This document shows positions 1-11,637 of a stretch of DNA of 64,000 nt, in pieces. Position 1 is the first letter of the stretch; each line of letters begins with the position of its first letter. This stretch comes from Streptococcus ovis DSM 16829 (GTDB lineage Bacteria > Bacillota > Bacilli > Lactobacillales > Streptococcaceae): contig NZ_KB904582.1 in NCBI RefSeq assembly GCF_000380125.1, positions 94,104-158,103 of the forward strand, written 5' to 3'. The position numbers were made by a program, and so were the translations under genes. Under the pieces are notes generated by a model that did not search any database, was not told the origin of the DNA, and saw nothing but the letters and a program-made list of their open reading frames with translations.

Positions 1-67
1 AATACTTGAAGCGGTCATTTTCTTTATAAATCGGTTCTCCAGATTCTAGTAGTTCCTTATAGTTCAT
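1..67 (-). CDS. Partial CDS, N-terminus of an unrecognised protein
   Basis: Only the first 22 codons lie in the window and the gene continues leftwards. The minus strand reads ATG at 67 followed by MNYKELLESGEPIYKENDRF. A strong ribosome binding site (GGGAGGAT) sits just upstream of the ATG, which supports a real start. I do not recognise the family from this short stretch. It lies downstream of yajC in the same direction with a 38-nt gap, so the two may share a transcript. Confidence 0.6.
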   Translation of the reverse strand, partial: MNYKELLESGEPIYKENDRFKY

Positions 68-105
68 CCTATCCTCCCTTGTTTACAAAAAAAGAATAAC
101 AGATG

Positions 106-417
106 TTATTCTTCAATGGCGCTTTCTGTTTGTTCAGCCGTTTCTTCGACAGCTACTTCTGTACTTGTTGCTGCCTCTTTGACACGGTTGCGAATAGCAG
201 AACGGTCGAAAGTCAAGTAGACACCATCAATGTCTAAGACGACCTTTTGTTCATTGATTTCATCAACGATACCATAAAGGCCACCGATGGTCACAATCTC
301 GTCACCTTTTTTAATTTGGCTGAGACTGTCCATACGATTTTTTTGTTGCTTGCGTTGTGAATAAAACATCCACGCTACCATCGCTAACATCAGCGCTGGA
401 AAAAATAATTGTTCCAT
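106..417 (-). CDS. yajC: YajC, Sec translocase accessory subunit
   Basis: This is a 103-residue protein with one N-terminal membrane segment (about residues 5-19), then the basic stretch YSQRKQQKNRM and the YajC core IKKGDEIVTIGGLYGIVDEI. YajC associates with SecDF at the membrane in bacteria that have it. The C-terminal tail is acidic and low in complexity (VAVEETAEQTESAIEE), which is common for the family. An AAGGGAG ribosome binding site precedes the start. Family assignment is firm; the role in streptococci, which usually lack SecDF, is less certain. Confidence 0.9.
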   Translation of the reverse strand: MEQLFFPALMLAMVAWMFYSQRKQQKNRMDSLSQIKKGDEIVTIGGLYGIVDEINEQKVVLDIDGVYLTFDRSAIRNRVKEAATSTEVAVEETAEQTESAIEE

Positions 418-475
418 GAGTAACTCCCTTTTTTCTAATAATTTTTATTATATCAAATTTAACCTTGAATGCCAA

Positions 476-1321
476 TCAACTACTTGACGCGAAATAGGTT
501 TTAACCTCATCCACATACCCATACTGCTGATTATAGGCTGCAAGGCGTTTTTCATCATGTGTATAGGTGTAACCTTCACGCACTAGTCGCTCATAGAGCT
601 CGAGGTATGGCAAGCCTTTCTTCTTAGCCAACGCAATCTCATCCTCCACATCATAGGCCACCTTACGAAACTGGATCTGGTCAATCTCCGCTTCACCTAA
701 CGTCAGCACTAAATAATGTGCTCGCAAATCCAGCGGTACCTCCTCCCATTCGTAAAAGGGTTGGCCAATAGAACCAGGATTCAAAATCTGCCGTCCATAC
801 TGGTCATAACGGAACACTTGATGGTGAATGTGGGCATAAATCGCTACATCAACTTCCCGGTCCGGAAACAGTTTGTCTATTTCTTTCTGAGGCGCTGGCA
901 CGGTTAATTCTGGTCCATAATGCTTGTCCGGCAGGTTGTGAGAAAGCTGAAAACGAAGGCCATTGCGTTCCACTTTTTGCGTAATAGGAAAGGTACGTAG
1001 CCACTCCAAACTTTCTTGGGATAGATTTTCTAATACATACTGGTTGAGGCGGTAGAGGTGAACGGAACGTGCGGAGGAGAGGTCAAGTGGTTCTGATGTC
1101 ACTACTTCCCTATCTTCCCACTCATCCCAGTTGCCACGGACACAGACCGTCACATTCAACTGCCGCAACTGCGCAACCATCTCTTCTCCTCCAGGACCAG
1201 GTCCACATAAGTCGCCCAAGAACCAATACTCTTCCACGCCGAGAGATTTCGCATCCGCTAAGACAGCTTCAAAGGCAGTCTGATTGCCGTGAATATCTGC
1301 TAAGATTGCAATTTTTGTCAT
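476..1321 (-). CDS. Calcineurin-like metallophosphoesterase
   Basis: This 281-residue protein carries the metal-binding motifs of the calcineurin-like phosphoesterase superfamily in order: LADIHGN (about residues 7-13), GDLCGPGP (36-43), RGNWDEW (61-67), YAHIHHQ and LNPGSIGQP. The last motif is typical of the YfcE/MJ0936-like group. Such enzymes hydrolyse phosphodiesters with two metal ions, but the substrate cannot be read from sequence. It lies downstream of purA with a terminator between them, so it probably has its own promoter. The roughly 100 residues after the catalytic core are extra compared with minimal YfcE proteins. Confidence 0.85.
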   Translation of the reverse strand: MTKIAILADIHGNQTAFEAVLADAKSLGVEEYWFLGDLCGPGPGGEEMVAQLRQLNVTVCVRGNWDEWEDREVVTSEPLDLSSARSVHLYRLNQYVLENLSQESLEWLRTFPITQKVERNGLRFQLSHNLPDKHYGPELTVPAPQKEIDKLFPDREVDVAIYAHIHHQVFRYDQYGRQILNPGSIGQPFYEWEEVPLDLRAHYLVLTLGEAEIDQIQFRKVAYDVEDEIALAKKKGLPYLELYERLVREGYTYTHDEKRLAAYNQQYGYVDEVKTYFASSS

Positions 1322-1335
1322 CAGATTTCCTTACT

Positions 1336-1362
1336 AGAAAAGAGCGTTCCCGCTCTTTTTCA
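1336..1362 (-). terminator. Intrinsic terminator of purA
   Basis: A stem AAGAGCG/CGCTCTT with a 4-nt loop and T/A runs on both sides lies 9 nt beyond the purA stop. On the minus strand the hairpin is followed by CTTTTC, so it should end purA transcripts. Confidence 0.75.
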
Positions 1363-1370
1363 ACTATTTG

Positions 1371-2792
<1,422 letters not shown>

Positions 2793-2900
2793 TCAAAAAT
2801 AGAAAAGACGAATATTTGTTCTGATTTCAGCCCCAAAATACTTATGCCGCCGAATAATATTGAAAATCTCTTTTAAATTTTCAATCCCTGTATCAAAAAT

Positions 2901-2929
2901 TTGTTTTTAGGCTGGAAAGGCGATAAAAT
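2901..2929 (+). promoter_or_regulatory. gshAB promoter
   Basis: TTGTTT and TAAAAT are separated by 17 nt and end 28 nt before the gshAB start codon. A GAGGC ribosome binding site lies between promoter and start. Confidence 0.55.
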
Positions 2930-2957
2930 AAGGATATTATCAAAGTAGAGGCATCTT

Positions 2958-5207
2958 ATGAACTTATCAAGATTATTACAAGACGCTCCCCAAAATTTGC
3001 CCATTTTACAGGGAACTTTTGGACTCGAGCGCGAATCTCTTCGGATTAACCAGAACCATCGAGTGGCGCAAACTGCTCACCCTTTAGTTTTTGGTAGCCG
3101 TAATTTCCATCCCTTCATCCAGACTGATTACAGCGAACCACAACTCGAATTGATCACACCTATTGCTTCGTCTACAAAAGAAGCCCTGCGCATCTTAGGG
3201 GCCATCACGGATGTTGCCAGTCGTTCCATCAGCAAAGACGAATACCTCTGGCCACTCTCTATGCCACCCCAAGTGACAGAAGATGAGATACAAATCGCTG
3301 CATTAGACAATCCCTATGAATATCAATATCGAGTTGGCTTGGGACAACGCTACGGAAAACTCCTCCAGTCCATGAGTGGCATCCATTATAATTTTGAATT
3401 AGGGAAAGAATTAATCCAGCAACTTTTTCAACTCAGTGGATATGACAATCTGGTCGCTTTTAAAAACGATCTGTATTTGAAACTCGCACAAAATTTTTTG
3501 CATTATCGTTGGTTTTTGACCTATTTATATGGAGCAACTCCTCTAGCAGAAGAGGGATTCTTGAAAGATGCGCCAGAATTCCCTGTTCGCTCGCTGCGTA
3601 ATAGCCAATATGGTTATGTCAATTCAGACGATGTTGCGATTTCTTTTGCTAGTCTAGAACAATACGTTACAGATTTAGAAACGACAGTCCAATCTGGTAA
3701 ACTGTCTGCAGAGAAAGAATTTTATTCAGCTGTTCGCCTACGTGGTAGCAAACACAATCGAGATTATTTAACCCAAGGAATTCGTTATCTGGAGTTTCGA
3801 TCTTTTGACCTCAACCCCTTTGAAGCACTAGCCATCAGCCAAGAAACACTGGACACCGTCCATCTCTTTCTTCTCAGCCTTTTATGGATGGAAGAATTAA
3901 CAGATGTGGACAAGTGCTTAGAAAAGGCAACGGCTCTCAACAATCGCATCGCCCTATCTCATCCTCTTGAGCATTTGCCAGCCGAAGCAACTGTTCAGAA
4001 AATATTGGTAGCTATGCGTTCAATAGTGACTCAGTTCCAGCTAGAAGATTACTATATGACTCTGGTGGACAAAGCAGAGCAAGCCGTTCTTCACCCTGAG
4101 CAAACAATTGGTGGACAATTAGTACAGCACATTCAGAAGAATTCCCTTGAAGCCTTTGGGCAACAGCAAGGCCAAGCCTTCCATGACTATGCTTGGACAG
4201 CACCTTACGCTCTTAAGGGCTATGAAAATATGGAGCTCTCTACACAGATGGTTCTATTTGATGCCATTCAAATGGGCATTCAATTGGAAATATTAGATGA
4301 AAACGACCAATTCCTCAAACTCTGGCATGGGAATCATGTGGAATATGTCAAAAACGGCAATATGACCTCGAAAGACAATTATGTTGTCCCACTAGCCATG
4401 GCCAATAAAACGGTCACCAAGAAGATTTTGGACAAGGCTGGTTTCCCAGTGCCAGCAGGTAGCGAATTTGGAAATAAAACAGAAGCCCTTCGCTACTACG
4501 GACGAATCGCTCAAAAAGCCATTGTTGTCAAACCAAAATCCACCAACTTTGGTCTGGGTATTTCCATTTTCCAAGAACCTGCTAGTTTAGAAGATTACGA
4601 AAAGGCTTTAGATATTGCCTTTGCTGAAGATAGTAATGTCCTTGTGGAAGAATTTATCGCAGGCACAGAATACCGTTTCTTCGTCCTTGACGGCAAATGT
4701 AAAGCCGTCCTCCTTCGAGTGGCAGCTAATGTCGTTGGAGATGGGACACACACTATCCGTGAATTAGTGGCTATCAAAAACCAAAATCCTCTTCGCGGAC
4801 GAGACCATCGTTCTCCACTTGAAATCATCCAATTAGGGGACATTGAGCTTCTTATGTTGGAACAGCAAGGTTACACACCAGAATCCATTTTACCTGAAGG
4901 TGTCAAAGCTGACCTTCGCGGCAATTCCAATATTTCAACAGGCGGAGATTCAATTGATGTGACCGAGCAAATGGACGACTCTTTCAAACAACTTGCTGCC
5001 GATATGGCGACTGCTATGGGAGCTTGGGTTTGTGGCGTTGACCTCATTATCCCTGATACAACAGTTCCATCAACAAAAGAAATACCTGCCTGCACTTGTA
5101 TTGAATTGAACTTCAATCCTTCTATGTATATGCACACCTATTGCCATGAAGGGCCGGGTCAAATCATTACCAAAAAGATTTTAATGAAACTCTTTCCAGA
5201 AATGTAA
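2958..5207 (+). CDS. gshAB: Bifunctional glutathione synthetase GshAB (GshF)
   Basis: This 749-residue fusion makes glutathione in two steps: an N-terminal glutamate-cysteine ligase (about residues 1-460) and a C-terminal ATP-grasp glutathione synthetase (about 480-749). The ligase half shows GLERESLRI near the start, then LLQSMSGIHYNFE and LRNSQYGYVN. The ATP-grasp half shows VVKPKSTNFGLGISIF, LVEEFIAGTEYRFFVLDGK and CIELNFNPSMYMHTYCHEGPG. Length matches streptococcal GshF. It is a single-gene unit with its own promoter and a terminator 7 nt after the stop. Glutathione is also a likely substrate for the peroxidase at 49750. Confidence 0.95.
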   Translation: MNLSRLLQDAPQNLPILQGTFGLERESLRINQNHRVAQTAHPLVFGSRNFHPFIQTDYSEPQLELITPIASSTKEALRILGAITDVASRSISKDEYLWPLSMPPQVTEDEIQIAALDNPYEYQYRVGLGQRYGKLLQSMSGIHYNFELGKELIQQLFQLSGYDNLVAFKNDLYLKLAQNFLHYRWFLTYLYGATPLAEEGFLKDAPEFPVRSLRNSQYGYVNSDDVAISFASLEQYVTDLETTVQSGKLSAEKEFYSAVRLRGSKHNRDYLTQGIRYLEFRSFDLNPFEALAISQETLDTVHLFLLSLLWMEELTDVDKCLEKATALNNRIALSHPLEHLPAEATVQKILVAMRSIVTQFQLEDYYMTLVDKAEQAVLHPEQTIGGQLVQHIQKNSLEAFGQQQGQAFHDYAWTAPYALKGYENMELSTQMVLFDAIQMGIQLEILDENDQFLKLWHGNHVEYVKNGNMTSKDNYVVPLAMANKTVTKKILDKAGFPVPAGSEFGNKTEALRYYGRIAQKAIVVKPKSTNFGLGISIFQEPASLEDYEKALDIAFAEDSNVLVEEFIAGTEYRFFVLDGKCKAVLLRVAANVVGDGTHTIRELVAIKNQNPLRGRDHRSPLEIIQLGDIELLMLEQQGYTPESILPEGVKADLRGNSNISTGGDSIDVTEQMDDSFKQLAADMATAMGAWVCGVDLIIPDTTVPSTKEIPACTCIELNFNPSMYMHTYCHEGPGQIITKKILMKLFPEM

Positions 5208-5213
5208 TACATT

Positions 5214-5243
5214 AGCGCTCTTCCTTTGAGGGAGCGCTTTTTC
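5214..5243 (+). terminator. Terminator of gshAB
   Basis: Stem AGCGCTC/GAGCGCT followed by a run of five T, starting 7 nt after the gshAB stop codon. Confidence 0.8.
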
Positions 5244-5379
5244 TATGGTCATAACGAAGAAACGCCTCTCTTTTTCGACTCAACTTTCTTTGTCACACCT
5301 TTACAGGCAAACAGTTGTTTTCTCATCCATTTTTCTGTAAAATGAAAGCAAGAATATTGTTTAGAAAGATGTGAAGCAC

Positions 5380-6225
5380 ATGGGGAATCGATATTACCCA
5401 CCTCAGAAAAATAAAAATACTGCCCTCATCGCACTTGGAGTCATTATCCTACTCGTTGTTATCACCAACCTGATTCCTCTATTGGTCATGATAGGGGTTG
5501 GAGCTGGAGCCTACTACCTCATCACAGAAAAATCACGAAAGCAGAAAAAGCTGTATCAAACACAAATTTTGCAGTTGGATACTAGTCTCAAAAAATCAGA
5601 ACAAGAATTACAAAGTCTAGGACAACTATTGGATAGGCAAGAGTACCTCCAGTTTGAAAAAGTAGCCAAACGATTACTGCAGGGATTAACCTCCCTATCG
5701 TACACAGCACATTCTCTCCAACCACATATGGAAGTAGGTCGCTTTACGGCGATTTCACAACGTATCAATAACCAAAAAATAGCCATCCAGCAGCAACTGC
5801 AACAACTCCATATTTCGCCAGATAGCCAACCAGCTACCAGTGAAGAAGAAATGATCCTACGAATGGCGCCTGAAATTATCCAAACCTACCGAAATATTCA
5901 AACAGATCACCAATTGATTTTAAAGAAAATCAAGGAAGCTGATAATGCTGCTGAGCTAAAAGCCTTGCACGAAACAAATATGAAGCGTTTCAAGGATATT
6001 CTAGATGGCTACTTGCGAATCAAAGCCTCACCAAAAGATTATTACAATGCAGATGAGCGACTACACCAGGCCAAGATTGCCTTGGAGCAATTTGACTTAG
6101 ACTTGGATGAAACCCTACGTCAACTCAACGAGAGTGAGCTCAAAGACTTTGAAATCAGTTTGCGTATGATGAATTCGCAGAAAACAGAAAACCACCCCTT
6201 CTCAACTAGTTCCGATGTTTACTAA
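5380..6225 (+). CDS. XpaC-like membrane-anchored coiled-coil protein
   Basis: The product (about 281 residues) resembles the family named after XpaC (5-bromo-4-chloroindolyl phosphate hydrolysis protein). It has a basic N-terminus, two close hydrophobic segments (about residues 15-50), then a long helical region with heptad-like leucines. The biochemical role of the family is not established. I prefer the ATG at 5380, because an AGAAAG site lies about 10 nt upstream; a GTG three codons earlier is also possible. It ends just before telA, and the two are usually neighbours in Firmicutes, which suggests a joint envelope function. Confidence 0.75.
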   Translation: MGNRYYPPQKNKNTALIALGVIILLVVITNLIPLLVMIGVGAGAYYLITEKSRKQKKLYQTQILQLDTSLKKSEQELQSLGQLLDRQEYLQFEKVAKRLLQGLTSLSYTAHSLQPHMEVGRFTAISQRINNQKIAIQQQLQQLHISPDSQPATSEEEMILRMAPEIIQTYRNIQTDHQLILKKIKEADNAAELKALHETNMKRFKDILDGYLRIKASPKDYYNADERLHQAKIALEQFDLDLDETLRQLNESELKDFEISLRMMNSQKTENHPFSTSSDVY

Positions 6226-6245
6226 TGACACCTAAAGGAGATACC

Positions 6246-7514
6246 ATGGCTGACACATTTAACTTTGATATTGATAAAATTGCCAATGAAGCAATCACAA
6301 AGACAGATAAAACTACTGAAATCATCACTGCTGAAACCACTAGCACGAACGGGCAATTGGCTTTTTTAGAAAAACTAACACCCGAACAACGAACAGCTAT
6401 TTCAGCCAAAGCCCCTGCTTTAGTAGACAATTTCATTGCCGATCAAAACGCACTACTAGACTTTGGGACATCTGCTGTTGAAAGTGTCAATGCAACTGTG
6501 AATCATATCTTAGCAGAGCAGAAAAAATTAGAAATTCCACAGGTAGACGAACTCTTAGCCAATGCCAATAAAGAATTGCACGGTTTTGTAGTGAAATACA
6601 AGGATGCTACACCAGCTGAATTGGAAAAGAAACCAAACTTCCTTCAAAAACTCTTCAAACAAACCAGCAACAGCCTGCAAGAATTCTATTTTGACTCCAA
6701 AAATATTGAGCAAAAAATGGATGCGATGGCAGCTAGTGTAGTCGGACAAGAGGACACCCTTGCTCGCAATATCGTCTCAGCTGAAATGCTGATTGAAGAA
6801 AATACAAAATCTATTGAGAATTTGGTAGGGGTCATTGCCTTTATCGAAGCTAGCCAACAAGAATCCGCAAACCGCGCTAATAAATTGCAAAACGAGATGT
6901 CTCTTCTAGATACTCAAACGCCTGACTACCACAGCAAATCTGCTGAATTGGCTCGCATGACGGAAGTGATTAACACATTAGAGCAACAACACACCGAATA
7001 TGTCAGCCGTCTCTACGTAGCTTGGTCCACTACGCCACAAATGCGTAATCTGGTCAAAATCTCTTCTGATATGCGCCAAAAATTGGGAATGCTTCGTCGC
7101 AACACGATTCCGACCATGAAGCTCTCCATTGCGCAACTCGGAATGCTCCAGCAATCAGTCAAATCTGGGATGACAGCGGATGCCATTGTCAATGCAAACA
7201 ATGCCGCCCTTCAAATGTTAGCTGAAACCAGCAAGGAAGCCATTCCCGCTCTAGAACGGACTGCACAAAGTCCAACGGTTTCCATCCAATCGGTCACAGC
7301 ACTGGCAGAAAGCCTCGTTGCTCAAAACAATGGCATTATTGCTGCGATTGAAGGAGGACGTCAACAACGGGCTCAACTAGAAGCAACTATCATCAAGTCT
7401 GCTGAAACCATTAACGACTCTGTCAAACTGCGCGACGAAAAAATTGTGCAGGCCCTACTGAATGAAGGCCGGGAAGCACAAAAAGAAGTTACAGAAAAAA
7501 CCGTTGCAGAATAA
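6246..7514 (+). CDS. telA: TelA/KlaA family toxic anion resistance protein
   Basis: The 422-residue protein matches the TelA family, first linked to tellurite resistance and later to tolerance of envelope-acting agents in Gram-positives. It is almost wholly helical. Recognisable stretches are FLQKLFKQTSNSLQEF, AEMLIEENTKSIENLVGVI and LKISSDMRQKLGMLRRNTIPTMKLS-like sequence near the middle. The ATG at 6246 is chosen because AAAGGAG lies 6 nt upstream; an in-frame ATG seven codons earlier has no such site. It forms an operon with the XpaC-like gene and ends at a terminator. Confidence 0.88.
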   Translation: MADTFNFDIDKIANEAITKTDKTTEIITAETTSTNGQLAFLEKLTPEQRTAISAKAPALVDNFIADQNALLDFGTSAVESVNATVNHILAEQKKLEIPQVDELLANANKELHGFVVKYKDATPAELEKKPNFLQKLFKQTSNSLQEFYFDSKNIEQKMDAMAASVVGQEDTLARNIVSAEMLIEENTKSIENLVGVIAFIEASQQESANRANKLQNEMSLLDTQTPDYHSKSAELARMTEVINTLEQQHTEYVSRLYVAWSTTPQMRNLVKISSDMRQKLGMLRRNTIPTMKLSIAQLGMLQQSVKSGMTADAIVNANNAALQMLAETSKEAIPALERTAQSPTVSIQSVTALAESLVAQNNGIIAAIEGGRQQRAQLEATIIKSAETINDSVKLRDEKIVQALLNEGREAQKEVTEKTVAE

Positions 7515-7517
7515 GAG

Positions 7518-7556
7518 AAAAAGACGAGTAATTTCAGATTACTTGTCTTCTTTTTT
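7518..7556 (+). terminator. Terminator of the xpaC-telA operon
   Basis: Stem AAGACGAGTAAT/ATTACTTGTCTT with one G-T pair and a TTTTTT tail. Confidence 0.8.
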
Positions 7557-7575
7557 ATGGTAGAATAGAAACACT

Positions 7576-8448
7576 ATGGATAAATTAATTAAAACAATTT
7601 CAGAAAATGGACACTTCCGTGCCTTTGTCTTGGATAGTACAGAGACCGTACGGATAGCACAAGAAAAACACGACAGTATGGCTTCTTCAACAGTTGCACT
7701 CGGCCGTGCCTTTATTGCCAACCAACTCCTTGCAGCCAACGAAAAAGGAGATACGAAGATCACCCTTAAAATTTTAGCAGAGGGAGCAACAGGGGCTATC
7801 ATCAGCATTGCCAACAACAAAGGCGAAGTAAAAGGCTATATTCAGAACCCTGACTTGGATTACAAAAAAACAGCGACTGGCGAAGTCATCGTGGGTCCTC
7901 TTGTGGGACAAGGACAATTTTTAGTCATTACCGACTATGGTATTGGCCACCCTTACCACTCCATGACCCCACTTGTCTCTGGGGAAATCGGTGAAGATTT
8001 GGCTTATTTCTTGACCGAAAGCCAACAAACACCATCTGCCGTTGGACTCAATGTCCTCTTAGATGAAAACGACCATGTTAAGGTAGCTGGTGGCTTCATG
8101 CTTCAAGTCTTACCAGGGGCCACAGAAGATGAAATTGCTCGTTTTGAGAAACGCATTCAAGAAATGCCAGCCATTTCTACTCTTTTGGAATCAGATGCCC
8201 ACATAGAGGCACTGTTATCTGCTATCTACGGCGATGATCATTATAAACTACTCTCCGAAGAAGCACTGAGTTTTGCTTGTGATTGTTCAGCAGAGCGCTT
8301 CCTTGATGCCCTAGCCAGCTTGACGACAACAGACATTCAAGAGATGATAGAAGAAGACAAGGGTTGCGATATTACCTGTCAATTCTGCCGCAACCACTAC
8401 CACTTTACCGAAACAGACTTGGAGGAACTCATCCGTGACAAATCTTAA
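7576..8448 (+). CDS. hslO: Hsp33 redox-regulated chaperone
   Basis: Hsp33 is a cytosolic holdase switched on by oxidation of four zinc-bound cysteines. The 290-residue product has the family length. The switch is visible near the C-terminus as CDCS (about residues 235-238) and CQFC (about 268-271), the CXC and CXXC pair. The substrate-binding core contains [16 protein letters not shown]. Its stop overlaps the next gene by 14 nt, and hslO-dus pairing is usual in streptococci. Confidence 0.95.
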   Translation: MDKLIKTISENGHFRAFVLDSTETVRIAQEKHDSMASSTVALGRAFIANQLLAANEKGDTKITLKILAEGATGAIISIANNKGEVKGYIQNPDLDYKKTATGEVIVGPLVGQGQFLVITDYGIGHPYHSMTPLVSGEIGEDLAYFLTESQQTPSAVGLNVLLDENDHVKVAGGFMLQVLPGATEDEIARFEKRIQEMPAISTLLESDAHIEALLSAIYGDDHYKLLSEEALSFACDCSAERFLDALASLTTTDIQEMIEEDKGCDITCQFCRNHYHFTETDLEELIRDKS

Positions 8449-9421
8449 TACGCCTTTCATAATTGGGAATGTGGAAATCCCCAACCGTACCGTCCTTGCT
8501 CCTATGGCAGGTGTGACCAATTCAGCCTTTCGTACCATTGCCAAAGAAATGGGCGCGGGTCTCGTTGTCATGGAAATGATTTCCGAAAAAGGACTCCTCT
8601 ACAACAACGAAAAAACGCTCCATATGCTCCACATTGAAGAAAACGAAGCTCCGATGTCCATCCAACTTTTTGGTGGGGATGCCGAAGGCCTCAAGCGGGC
8701 TGCCGACTTTATCCAAAGCAACACCAAGGCCAATATCGTGGATATCAACATGGGCTGTCCTGTTAACAAGGTTGTCAAAAATGAAGCAGGTGCTAAATGG
8801 CTGAAAGACCCAGAAAAAATTTATCACATTGTCAAAGAAGTCACTTCTGTCCTTGACATTCCTCTTACCGTGAAGATGCGGACTGGCTGGAATAGCCCGG
8901 AGTTAGCTGTTGAAAATGCCCTTGCTGCTGAAAGTGCAGGCGTATCTGCCCTCGCTATGCACGGTCGGACTCGTGAGCAAATGTACACAGGAACTGTTGA
9001 CCTCGAAACCCTCACTAAGGTTGCTAAGGCTATTACCAAAATTCCATTTATCGCTAACGGAGATATCCGCAAGGTCGAAGACGCTCGTCAGCGCATTGAA
9101 GAAGTCGGTGCAGATGCTGTTATGGTGGGACGTACTGCTATGGGCAATCCCTATATCTTCCAACAAATCAACCATTACCTCGAAACAGGCGAAATCCTAC
9201 CTGATTTGACTTTCGCAGATAAGCTGAAAGTTGCGCATGATCATTTGACTCGTTTGGCTAACCTCAAAGGCGAAACCATTGCGGTTCGTGAATTCCGCGG
9301 CCTCGCACCACACTACCTACGCGGGACAGCTGGCGCGGCCAAAATCCGCGGAGCCGTGGCAAAAGCTGAAACGATTGCCGAAGTCGAAGCACTGTTTGAG
9401 CAAGCCACTCAACAAGCATAA
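8435..9421 (+). CDS. dusB: tRNA-dihydrouridine synthase, DusB type
   Basis: This FMN enzyme reduces uridines in tRNA to dihydrouridine. The 328-residue product shows [13 protein letters not shown] near the N-terminus, MSIQLFGGD, the active-site region [21 protein letters not shown] (catalytic Cys in MGCP), MRTGW and [11 protein letters not shown]. Translation starts at a GTG inside the end of hslO. A GGAGG site about 9 nt upstream supports that start, and the overlap suggests translational coupling. The N-terminal motifs favour DusB; the exact target uridine is inferred. Confidence 0.92.
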   Translation: MTNLNTPFIIGNVEIPNRTVLAPMAGVTNSAFRTIAKEMGAGLVVMEMISEKGLLYNNEKTLHMLHIEENEAPMSIQLFGGDAEGLKRAADFIQSNTKANIVDINMGCPVNKVVKNEAGAKWLKDPEKIYHIVKEVTSVLDIPLTVKMRTGWNSPELAVENALAAESAGVSALAMHGRTREQMYTGTVDLETLTKVAKAITKIPFIANGDIRKVEDARQRIEEVGADAVMVGRTAMGNPYIFQQINHYLETGEILPDLTFADKLKVAHDHLTRLANLKGETIAVREFRGLAPHYLRGTAGAAKIRGAVAKAETIAEVEALFEQATQQA

Positions 9422-9459
9422 AAAAACTCTAAGCAGGTCGCGCCTGCTTAGAGTTTTTT
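9421..9459. terminator. Bidirectional terminator between dusB and glpK
   Basis: A 12-bp stem ACTCTAAGCAGG/CCTGCTTAGAGT with a 5-nt loop is flanked by A-run and T-run, so it can serve both convergent units. Confidence 0.85.
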
Positions 9460-9506
9460 GTGTTTCACTAAAAATGTTGGATCAAAGCCATTTCACCATA
9501 TCTCCC

Positions 9507-11036
<1,530 letters not shown>

Positions 11037-11092
11037 TTATTATAAACTAAATTAACAAAATTGGCGACTTAAAAACGAATTGGATGACCAGC

Positions 11093-11118
11093 AAAAAACC
11101 AGAGCGAACTCTGGTTTT
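11093..11118 (-). terminator. Terminator of the ctsR-clpC-GNAT operon
   Basis: Stem AAACCAGAG/CTCTGGTTT with loop CGAA; on the minus strand it is followed by TTTTTTG. It touches the stop codon of the GNAT gene. Confidence 0.8.
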
Positions 11119-11632
11119 ACAACTCTTTCAATAAAATATGGTCTGTGTCTTCCTGTTGACCTGTCCGATAAATGTGTTCCCCTACTTTCTGGAAACCTTT
11201 TCCTTTATAAAAAGTTTGAGCAGCATCATTGTGCTCCCAAACTCCCAACCAAGCGGAAGAACAGTGTTTCTCTTTCGCACGAGATAATGCAAAATTCATC
11301 AAATAAGTACCGAAGCCCTGTCGCTTTTCAGAGGGCAGAACATAAATCCTCTGAATTTCCATCGTATCGTCACGAACATACTCTGTCTGCGCATTGCCTG
11401 TATTCAGTTTGACATACCCAACTAATCGCTCATCTACATAAAGAAAATAAAATTCCGAATCTGGATGATTGAGCTCCTTTGTCAATGTTTCTAGACTATA
11501 AGCCTCTTTTAAGTACTCTTCCATATCTTGTGGATTGACAATGCTCTCCTTAAAGGTGTCAAAGTAGGTTTCTGAGCTAATCTGACTCAGAGTCGCTACA
11601 TCTGACACCCCCACTCGTTTAATAGTATACAT
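11117..11632 (-). CDS. GNAT family N-acetyltransferase
   Basis: This 171-residue protein has the Gcn5-related fold signature: a central strand YVRDDTMEIQRIYVLPSEKRQGFGTYLM, where RQGFGTYLM is the acetyl-CoA pyrophosphate loop. Further on, WLGVWEHNDAAQTFYKGKGFQKVGEH is typical of the C-terminal part. The acceptor substrate is not predictable. It starts 5 nt after the clpC stop with a GAGGT ribosome binding site inside the clpC end, so it belongs to the CtsR-controlled operon. Confidence 0.88.
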   Translation of the reverse strand: MYTIKRVGVSDVATLSQISSETYFDTFKESIVNPQDMEEYLKEAYSLETLTKELNHPDSEFYFLYVDERLVGYVKLNTGNAQTEYVRDDTMEIQRIYVLPSEKRQGFGTYLMNFALSRAKEKHCSSAWLGVWEHNDAAQTFYKGKGFQKVGEHIYRTGQQEDTDHILLKEL

Positions 11633-11637
11633 CTTTA

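Noticed and set aside
8910-9209. Second frame inside dusB, and a minus-strand frame across the same bases
   Set aside because: Shadow frames of a clear Dus enzyme.
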